From Lewinellaceae bacterium (GTDB lineage Bacteria; Bacteroidota; Bacteroidia; Chitinophagales; Saprospiraceae): a stretch of 64,000 nt of DNA. The notes under the pieces are model-generated. The model was not told the DNA's origin, did no database searches, and saw only the letters and a list, made by a program, of their open reading frames with translations. The translations under genes and the position numbers were made by a program. Each line of letters starts with the position of its first letter. Position 1 is the first letter of the stretch. Location: positions 372,001 to 436,000 of the forward strand of contig JADJYW010000008.1 of NCBI GenBank assembly GCA_016719605.1, read 5' to 3'. This document shows, in pieces, positions 58,004-64,000 of this stretch.

Positions 58004-59277
58004 ATGAAAAACATCCTCCTCTCCTGCCTGCTGCTCACTTGTAGCGCCCTCGCTCTCCGCGCTCAAACCACTACCCTCCGTTTCGGAAAACTCGTGACCG
58101 GCCAAGGCGCTGTGATCACCGATGCCGTCGTCGTAGTCGAAGGTAATCGCATCAAATCTGTTGGCTCGGGCGACAAGGCCTTACCGCCCGGCGCAACGGT
58201 GACCGACCTGCGGCCGCTCACCGGAATACCCGGCATGATAGATGCACACACCCACATCACCTATTTCTGGGACAAAGAGCAGGGCGATACGCCCTGGGCG
58301 GCGCTCCAGCGGTCGACGCCCGCCGTGCTGGTGTACCTCGCGCAGGAAAGCGCCCGAAAAACACTCGAATGCGGGGTAACCACCATCCGCGACCTCGGTT
58401 CCTGGGCCGGTATGGACCTGGCCATGCGCGATTTGATCAACCGCGGCGCCATGACCGGGCCGCGGCTGTTCGTAGCCGGGCACGGGCTGCACGTCACCAA
58501 CACCGCCTTTGATCCCTGGATTTCCGAGCTCGACCCGGGCCGTGCCGACGGGGTGGACGAAGTGCAAAAAGTGGTGCGCCGCGAACTGGCCGCCGGTGTG
58601 GACTGGATCAAAATTTACGGTTCCACCGGCAGCGCCCACGATGTGAGCGGCAACCAAACCTACTCCTACGAGGAAATGAAAGCCGCCGTGGATGTTGCCG
58701 CCCGGGCCGGCAAACGTGTGGCCATCCACTCCTACGGCCCCGACGGCGCGCGGGATGCCGTTCGGGCCGGCGCCACTTCTATCGAACATGCCACCGACAT
58801 GGACACGATGACGTTCCGGACAATGGCTCTGGAAGGTATATTTTATGTACCCACGGTAGATCACAACCGCTACTACGCCGATCACCGCGACGAGTTTGGC
58901 TACGGCGATGCCGTGGTGGCCGGGTTGCACGATTTCATCGCCCGCAACCTCGAATCCGTCCGAATGGCTATAAAAATGAAGGTGAAAATTGCCATGGGCC
59001 GGATGCCTTGTTCACCGGATTCGGAGAAAATACCCGCGAACTGGAGTGGTTTGTAAAAGCCGGCATGACACCCGCGCAAGCCCTGCAAACCGCTACAACA
59101 AATGGTGCAGCCCTGCTCGGAATGGAAACCGAACTGGGCGCCGTGGCGCCCGGTTTTCTGGCCGACATAGTGGCTGTTTCCGGCGACCCGCTCGCCGATA
59201 TTCAGGTCGTCGTAAAAGGCGTGCGCTGGGTGATGAAGGACGGGAAGGTAGTGGTGGACAAGCGGGCGGAGAAGTGA
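58004..59277 (+). CDS. Exported amidohydrolase (metal-dependent hydrolase), frameshifted
   Basis: Signal peptide from the ATG at 58004 (LLSCLLLTCSALALRAQ). Metal motifs are in order: IDAHTHI (His about 82 and 84), DWIKIYGS (likely bridging Lys), AIHSYGPDG and SIEHATDMD, then IAMG(S)DA. The frame breaks at 58996-59002, one base short, between IAMG and DALFTGFGENTRELEWF; corrected length is about 425 residues. The C-terminal LADIVAVSGDPLADIQVV is typical of imidazolonepropionase-like or Xaa-Pro-dipeptidase-like amidohydrolases. A periplasmic peptidase or hydrolase role is likely; the substrate is unknown. Confidence 0.82.
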
Positions 59278-59304
59278 CCGGCATGCGCCGCCGGCATTTT
59301 TTTT
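59278..59304 (+). terminator. Terminator after the amidohydrolase
   Basis: CCGGC-ATGCGCC-GCCGG stem, then CA and eight Ts, directly after the stop codon. Confidence 0.7.
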
Positions 59305-59317
59305 CTCGAAATGCTCA

Positions 59318-59497
59318 GAGGCTGTCTCAAAAGCATGGCTTTGACGGGAATTGATTTTTTTAGACAGGATTTACAAGATTTACAGGATAAATGAGGCGGC
59401 TCCGCCGCCGAAAATCCTGTAAATCCTTTTCATCCTGTCAAAAAATGGATTCGCCTGTCAACTTCGCAATTATGGTGCGGACTTACGAGACACCCTC
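59318..59497. mobile_element. 180-bp terminal-inverted-repeat element, copy 2
   Basis: Left end GAGGCTGTCTCA is intact; the right end reads CGAGACACCCTC, two changes from the other copies. The interior differs at several positions (for example GGCGGCTCCGCCGCC in place of GGCGACTCCGTCGCC, a compensated change that keeps the stem). It lies between two copies of a terminator hairpin. Confidence 0.85.
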
Positions 59498-59530
59498 TAC
59501 TGCCCGAAAAAATGTCTAAAAGTGCGGTGA

Positions 59531-59558
59531 CCGGCATGCGCAGCCGGCACATTTTTTT
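59531..59558 (+). terminator. Second copy of the terminator hairpin
   Basis: CCGGC-ATGCGCA-GCCGG followed by CACA and seven Ts. Preceding bases GTGA also match the first copy, so the segment was duplicated. Confidence 0.6.
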
Positions 59559-59564
59559 CTTCCA

Positions 59565-59596
59565 CTGATAACCCAAACGCCGGGGTGGTATAAATG
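59565..59596 (+). promoter_or_regulatory. CTGATAACC element upstream of secreted protein gene
   Basis: CTGATAACC, then a C/G-rich stretch and GGGGTGGTATAAATGGTC, as upstream of the gene at 24836 (24760-24796). Both precede a small secreted protein near caspase genes. Confidence 0.45.
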
Positions 59597-59641
59597 GTCA
59601 TTACGCATCCAATTTTTATCACCTGTAAAAACTGTATTGTT

Positions 59642-60079
59642 ATGAAATCGCGCCTGTTATTTTCCGCTATCTGTTTCACCCTGTTGTTCGCATGCAGCCA
59701 CACCCTTCGGGCACAACGTATTGTGCACTGGAAAGGCGGCACCCCGGGGCTGGAATCGAACTGGAACACTCCGGGCAACTGGAGCACCAATGCCGTTCCC
59801 AATGCCTTTTGCGACGTCATCATCCCCGACGTATCCACCCGGTCGGGCGCCGGTCCGGTGCTTGCGCAAAAAAACGCCGAGGTCAATACCCTCATCCTGG
59901 AGTCCGGCGCATCGCTGGTGATTCAACAATGTGGCGCTTTGGCGGTGTACGGTAATCTGGAGCGCTTTGGTGTGCAGACGCTGGAGGTGAACGGTTCGCT
60001 GATGCTGAAAGGCGATGCGCAGACGGCCGGATTGATCAGCGGAAACGGGGCTTTGCTTGCACTTGGAAAAAGCAAATGA
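59642..60079 (+). CDS. Small secreted protein with cell-surface repeat-like motif
   Basis: 145 residues from the ATG at 59642. Signal peptide with LLFSAICFTLLFACSHTLRAQ. The mature part opens with HWKGGTPGLESNWNTPGNWS and NAVPNAFCDVIIPD, the W...NWxxxxNW...VP...DVIIP pattern that begins many Bacteroidota surface beta-helix proteins; then short strands (VNTLILESGASLVI, LEVNGSLMLKGD) like right-handed beta-helix turns. It seems to be a stand-alone short version of that module. The ACS in the signal region might also serve as a lipobox. Confidence 0.65.
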   Translation: MKSRLLFSAICFTLLFACSHTLRAQRIVHWKGGTPGLESNWNTPGNWSTNAVPNAFCDVIIPDVSTRSGAGPVLAQKNAEVNTLILESGASLVIQQCGALAVYGNLERFGVQTLEVNGSLMLKGDAQTAGLISGNGALLALGKSK

Positions 60080-60194
60080 AAACGCACCAACATCCTTTCC
60101 TACTTTTGCACAAACCTGGCTTGGCGGCAACGTGCCGTCAGGCCAGTTTTACGGGGCCTTGCCTTATCTGTTTATGTATTTTAAATACCACATT

Positions 60195-60644
60195 ATGATG
60201 AACCACTTTGTTTTGAAAAGTTTCTTTCTCATTGCGGTGACTCTGCTGCTCGGCACGTTCGGCGCCGGCGCCCAAACCACCAAACCCGCAGGCAAATCTG
60301 AAAATGCACGCGCAATAAAAACAACGCCGGTACCTGTCCCCAAGCCGCTTCCGCTGATCCAGTGCGAAACATGCAAACATGCCGTGCCGGTGGAAGTACA
60401 CACATCCGCCAAAGATGCCGTGGTTTTTTCCGGCCCACCCGATGGAAAGGGCGCTCCAGTGGAGTATCAGGTGTTTGTCCAAATGACTACCGGCGCAGCC
60501 TGGCAATTTGCCGCTCGCGGCGAAATTTCCAAACCCGGCGAACGACATCCGCTTTGTTTTGCCAACTCCGCACAGATCATGGTGTTAGTCTGGAGCGACA
60601 CCCCCTTCGGATCAATCGCCGAATTCAGTGACACCTGCCTGTAA
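60195..60644 (+). CDS. Secreted protein of unknown function
   Basis: 149 residues from the ATG pair at 60195/60198. Signal peptide LKSFFLIAVTLLLGTFGAGAQ. The mature part begins with a Lys/Pro-rich linker (TTPVPVPKPLPL) and a CETCKHAVPVEV stretch with two close Cys, then a beta-rich region ending in DTCL. I do not recognise a family. It lies between the beta-helix-like gene and caspase I, and a hairpin follows it. Confidence 0.6.
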   Translation: MMNHFVLKSFFLIAVTLLLGTFGAGAQTTKPAGKSENARAIKTTPVPVPKPLPLIQCETCKHAVPVEVHTSAKDAVVFSGPPDGKGAPVEYQVFVQMTTGAAWQFAARGEISKPGERHPLCFANSAQIMVLVWSDTPFGSIAEFSDTCL

Positions 60645-60650
60645 GTTCGG

Positions 60651-60668
60651 CGGGTTAAAACCCGCCGC
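60651..60668 (+). terminator. Hairpin after the secreted protein gene
   Basis: GGCGGGTT-AA-AACCCGCC, perfect 8-bp arms, with five Ts seven bases later. It may also be a dispersed repeat of the GGCGGGTT type. Confidence 0.5.
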
Positions 60669-60736
60669 TACCTTTTTGTCGCTTAATCCCGAAGTATCCC
60701 GCCTGAATCAAGCACTTTACCCAATACTTCTGTTCC

Positions 60737-62974
60737 ATGAAAGTATACCTGCTCCTGATCAGCGCATTGTTTTGCAGTTTGGCCCCGATGCCGGCCCAGC
60801 AGCCCCGGGGCGCCGCCCCGATTTCTACTACCCCTGTTGCCGGCACAGGTCAAACCTGGGCGGTTATCGTCGGCGTATCCGACTACCAGGACCCTGATAT
60901 CAGCGATTTGCAATTTGCGCACCGCGATGCCGCCGCTTTTGCCAAATACCTGCAAAGTCCTGCCGGCGGCGGACTGGACAATACGCACATCACGCTGTTG
61001 CTCAACCAGGAAGCTACGCTCGGACAAGTAGCCAAAGCGCTGGACTGGATGCTGGACGTCGTCAAGGAAGGCGACCAGGCGATTATTTATTTCTCCGGCC
61101 ACGGTGACGTGGAGCGCAAAACGATCTCTCAGCCGGGTTATCTGTTGTGCTGGGATGCACCCTCCCGGGTGTACTATGGCGGGGGGGCACTGGGTTTGCC
61201 CATGTTTCAGGAAATTATTTCCACGCTTTCCCTGCAAACGAAGGCCCGGGTGCTGGTCATTACCGACGCGTGCCGGGCGGGCAAACTGGCCGGCAATGAA
61301 ATTGGCGGCATCCAGATTACGGCAGCCAATCTGGCTAAACAATACGCCAACGAGGTGAAAATCCTGTCTTGCCGTCCCGAAGAGTTGTCGCTGGAAGGCG
61401 AAGGCTGGGGCGGTGGACGCGGCGTTTTTTCCTATTATTTTTTGAATGGTCTCGCCGGTTTGGCCGACCGCGACGGGAACGGGGTGGTCAGTTTGCAGGA
61501 AATTGAGCGCTACCTGGAGGACTGGGTGCCCAAGGCTACCGCGCCCCACAGCCAGAACCCGATGACCGCAGGCAGCAAAAGTGCTACCATCAGCCAGGTG
61601 GACCCGGCTGCACTGGCTGCTTTGCAGCACAACGATGATTTCCAAAATCTGGCCAACTCCCTGCTGGCCAGCAACGACAAGGGCATTCTCGACGCTTTAG
61701 CCAAAGACCCGAGTGCGCTGGCACAATACAACGATTTCAAACAAGCCCTGAAAGAGGGCCGCTTGCTGACCCCGGAAGAAAACTCGGCATGGCGGCTGTA
61801 CGAACAGCTCAAAGACAAGACTGTCATGGCGCCTTTCCACAACCTGATGCGCCGCAACCTGGCCGCCGCCCTGCAGGACGAAGCCCAACAGGCCATGAAT
61901 GCTTACCTGAAAGCCGACCCGACCGAAATGCGCAAGCGCTGGAAATACAGCGACCGGCACTATGAAAATTTTCCGGAATACCTGCGCAAGGCGGCGGATC
62001 TATTGGGCGAAGAACACCCGCTCTACAAAACGCTGAAAGCGCGGGCGCACTATTTTACCGGCCTCAACTACCGCCTGCGCGGCGAAAAAACCAAAACCCC
62101 CGCACTGTACAAACTGGCACTGATCGAGCTACAGGAGTGCCTGAAACTGGAGCCGGACGCACCGTTTGCCTACAACGAACGGGGCGTGCTGCATCGCAGG
62201 CTCCAGCAGTACAAGGCGGCCGTGCACGATTTTGAGCAAGCGTTCTCCTTGTCGCCCGGCTGGGTATTGCCCTGGGCCAATTTAGCATCCATTTACAACA
62301 ACCTGGAAGACTATGACAACGCCGAAATAGCCGGCAAGGAAGCCGTCCGGCTGGATAGTTCCTTTGCTCTGGCGCAATACAACCTCGGCGTTGCCTACCA
62401 CTTCAAATCCGAATTTGCTGCCGCAAAAATCCATTACCAAAAGTCTATCCAGAAAGACCCGGACTATGCATTGGCTTACTTCAATCTCGGGATGATCTGT
62501 TTTCTGGAACACGATTTCAGGCAGGCAGAGCAACTCTGGACAAACTACCACCAACTGGCGCCCGACGATCCGGAAGGCCTTCAGAATCTGGGTGAGGCAG
62601 CGTTGAAACTCGATCAAAAAGAAACAGCGCTTGGGCATTTCAAAAAAGCCCTGGAACTCGATCCGACGTATGTCATGGCCCAACTGAGTATTGGGCAAGT
62701 ATATCTCAGCGAGGGAAGGTATGACAAAGCCGAATCTGCTTTTTGGCGCTATGCGGCGCAAAAACCCGATGACGCTATCCCGTATTATCACCTCGCTTAT
62801 TGCAAGGTACTTCAGGATCAACCGGACCTGGCCGAACAGCAACTGAAAAAAGCCCTGTCGCTGGACAACGACCAAAAAATACTACTCCAGGCCTCTACTC
62901 TGGAAATGCTCCGCACGGCCCCCCGCTTCCTTGCCTTGCTGGAACAGTTTGTGCCGGGCTGGAAAAAAGGTTGA
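60737..62974 (+). CDS. Exported caspase-TPR protein I
   Basis: 745 residues, intact and the shortest of the nine. Signal peptide LLLISALFCSLAPMPAQ; linker APISTTPVAGTGQ, the only one without a simple repeat. Dyad His about 122 (YFSGHGDVE) and Cys about 179 (TDACRAGKLAG). The EF-hand-like loop DRDGNGVVSLQE is present. The C-terminal half has six or more canonical TPRs (FALAQYNLGVAYHFKSEFAA, YALAYFNLGMICFLEHDFRQ, YVMAQLSIGQVYLSEGRYDK), clearer than in the other copies and closer to the pseudo-caspase. The tail is a loose variant (EMLRTAPRFLALLEQFVP). Confidence 0.88.
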   Translation: MKVYLLLISALFCSLAPMPAQQPRGAAPISTTPVAGTGQTWAVIVGVSDYQDPDISDLQFAHRDAAAFAKYLQSPAGGGLDNTHITLLLNQEATLGQVAKALDWMLDVVKEGDQAIIYFSGHGDVERKTISQPGYLLCWDAPSRVYYGGGALGLPMFQEIISTLSLQTKARVLVITDACRAGKLAGNEIGGIQITAANLAKQYANEVKILSCRPEELSLEGEGWGGGRGVFSYYFLNGLAGLADRDGNGVVSLQEIERYLEDWVPKATAPHSQNPMTAGSKSATISQVDPAALAALQHNDDFQNLANSLLASNDKGILDALAKDPSALAQYNDFKQALKEGRLLTPEENSAWRLYEQLKDKTVMAPFHNLMRRNLAAALQDEAQQAMNAYLKADPTEMRKRWKYSDRHYENFPEYLRKAADLLGEEHPLYKTLKARAHYFTGLNYRLRGEKTKTPALYKLALIELQECLKLEPDAPFAYNERGVLHRRLQQYKAAVHDFEQAFSLSPGWVLPWANLASIYNNLEDYDNAEIAGKEAVRLDSSFALAQYNLGVAYHFKSEFAAAKIHYQKSIQKDPDYALAYFNLGMICFLEHDFRQAEQLWTNYHQLAPDDPEGLQNLGEAALKLDQKETALGHFKKALELDPTYVMAQLSIGQVYLSEGRYDKAESAFWRYAAQKPDDAIPYYHLAYCKVLQDQPDLAEQQLKKALSLDNDQKILLQASTLEMLRTAPRFLALLEQFVPGWKKG

Positions 62975-63026
62975 ACTCCAACGCAAGTTTGCTATAGGAA
63001 AGCGACGACGCGCACAAGGGGCAGTA

Positions 63027-63206
63027 GAGGCTGTCTCAAAAGCACGGCTTTGACGGGAATTGATTTTTTTCAGACAGGATTTACAAGATTTACAGGATAA
63101 ATGAGGCGACTCCGTCGCCGAAAATCCTGTAAATCCTTTTTATCCTGTCAAAAAATGAATTCGCCTGTCAACGGCGCAATACGGTGCGGACTTATGAGAC
63201 AGCCTC
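63027..63206. mobile_element. 180-bp terminal-inverted-repeat element, copy 3
   Basis: Both ends are perfect (GAGGCTGTCTCA / TGAGACAGCCTC) and the sequence is nearly identical to copy 1, which suggests recent movement. It abuts the next hairpin element with no base between. Confidence 0.85.
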
Positions 63207-63329
63207 GGTAGTGGCAAATTTCGGGTGATGGAACACGGATTAAACGGATGCAGGCAACACGGATTTTCACGGATTTATGTAAGGAATCCGTGAAAATTCG
63301 TGTTCCATCACCCGAAATTGGTCACTACC
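63207..63329. mobile_element. 123-bp inverted-repeat element (third family)
   Basis: Terminal arms of 31 bp (GGTAGTGGCAAATTTCGGG... and ...CCCGAAATTGGTCACTACC) differ at two positions. Inside, AACACGGATTTTCACGGATT pairs with AATCCGTGAAAATTCGTGTT around nine bases. No coding capacity. Confidence 0.75.
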
Positions 63330-63354
63330 GGAAAGTCTACGCGTTTTCCTTATT

Positions 63355-64000
63355 TCACTTCAACACCGATTTGGCTTTGGGTTCCAGCCCGTATCGCATC
63401 CAGAATGCGGCATACATGACGCGCAGCATATTGTCTTTCGGATGTTTTTGGAGCAGGGTTGCGTACCGCTGTTCGGCGGCGGCCAGCCATTCGCCTTTTT
63501 CCAGGGCGACGGCTTCCATGAGTCCGCGCACCACAGGGGTGCCGTCCCGGTACAGGGTAGAGTTGGACGCCCGGGCAGACGCTGTCGCTTGTTCCTCGGA
63601 GGTGGAAAGTACGAAATCCCGTGTGGCGGAAGTCATGCCGGGGTTGCCTGGGACCTGCACGTTCCAGGAGTACAACTGGTTGGGCGGCAGGTTCAATGTC
63701 CGGAGGTCTATGGTGGCGAAGGTATCTGTTGTGGTGATGCTGTGCAGCGACTTGTTGTTTTCGTCCAGGATATTCAGTTGGTAGGTTTTGGCGCCGGTGG
63801 GTCTGGACCAGATAAAATCGGTGTTGCCCGGCAGGAGCTTTCCAAAAGGCAGGATGGGGATGATCGTGATGCCCGATCCGCCCCAGCCGTCGCCGCCCTG
63901 TTTGGGGTTGGTGATGGCGGCGCCCATACCGTCGCCGCCCTGCTTGGGATTGGTGATGGCCGTGCCCCATCCGTCGCCGCCCTGTTTGGGGTTGGTGATG
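63355..64000 (-). CDS. Protein with glycine-rich tandem repeats, 5'-truncated by the window edge
   Basis: The last 190 codons and more are present; the start lies beyond the window. The visible N-terminal part consists of 14-residue repeats (ITNPKQGGDGWGTA type). A beta-rich domain follows (FIWSRPTGAKTYQLNILDENN, LPPNQLYSWNVQVPG), reminiscent of an Ig/FN3-like fold, and then a helical C terminus (AVALEKGEWLAAAEQRYATLLQKHPKDNMLRVMYAAFW) with TPR-like pattern. Similar beta-plus-helical tails are known in envelope proteins near bacterial caspase and CHAT genes (general recollection, not proof). No function can be assigned. Confidence 0.65.
   Translation of the reverse strand, partial: ITNPKQGGDGWGTAITNPKQGGDGMGAAITNPKQGGDGWGGSGITIIPILPFGKLLPGNTDFIWSRPTGAKTYQLNILDENNKSLHSITTTDTFATIDLRTLNLPPNQLYSWNVQVPGNPGMTSATRDFVLSTSEEQATASARASNSTLYRDGTPVVRGLMEAVALEKGEWLAAAEQRYATLLQKHPKDNMLRVMYAAFWMRYGLEPKAKSVLK
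63880..64000 (-). repeat. 42-bp tandem repeat within coding sequence
   Basis: GTCGCCGCCCTG recurs at 63889, 63931 and 63973, exactly 42 bases apart, encoding the 14-residue ITNPKQGGDG(W/M)G unit. The array continues past the window edge. Confidence 0.85.

Overview
The window looks like a chromosomal fragment of a gliding or filamentous type Bacteroidota, most likely a Saprospiria-like lineage. This placement is inferred from gene content: a SusC/SusD pair, a Bacteroidota-type LptD, a lipidated SusD, DUF4143 ATPases, TAnnTTTG-like promoter boxes and a large set of secreted caspase-TPR proteins. No rRNA or tRNA gene was seen, so the placement is not proven.

Layout. 1-4.3 kb: the 3' part of a toxin-like modular protein followed by an AAA+ ATPase of the kind found in contractile injection system loci. 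4.4-9.6 kb: envelope genes (MCE/MlaD-like lipid transporter, N-acetylmuramoyl-L-alanine amidase, LptD). 9.8-19 kb: mixed housekeeping and accessory genes (DUF4143 ATPase, uracil-DNA glycosylase, MBOAT/AlgJ-like O-acetylation pair, RelE/ParE-type toxin-antitoxin, M20 dipeptidase, 2-oxoacid dehydrogenase E2, FMN-binding protein). 19-25.5 kb: a minus-strand operon of a DUF4384 caspase, a coiled-coil/barrel outer membrane protein and a caspase-like TPR protein that has lost its catalytic cysteine. 25.6-28.9 kb: an ECF sigma factor, a membrane anti-sigma-like TPR protein and an exported HExxH peptidase. 29.3-63 kb: nine plus-strand paralogues of an exported caspase (peptidase C14)-TPR protein, interrupted only by a SusCD operon, a MazEF module, a HEPN-MNT module, an amidohydrolase and two small secreted proteins. 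The right edge cuts a minus-strand gene with a 14-residue glycine-rich tandem repeat.

The main signal is this caspase expansion. All nine copies keep the His-Cys dyad, a GEQWGGG-type block, an EF-hand-like acidic loop and a common C-terminal tail motif, and differ in a short linker after the signal peptide and in their TPR halves. Signal peptides imply periplasmic or surface action. The sigma/anti-sigma pair, the HExxH peptidase, the pseudo-caspase and the DUF4384 caspase next door suggest a periplasmic protease signalling network; this is inference.

The non-coding DNA is unusually rich in small repeats: three 180-bp terminal-inverted-repeat elements, two other hairpin elements, nonamer arrays placed just upstream of four start codons, 15-mer arrays, and paired G/C-rich arms upstream of two caspase genes. 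About fifteen single-base frameshifts, mostly in homopolymers, split otherwise good genes; they most likely reflect sequence errors, so split genes are given here as single features.
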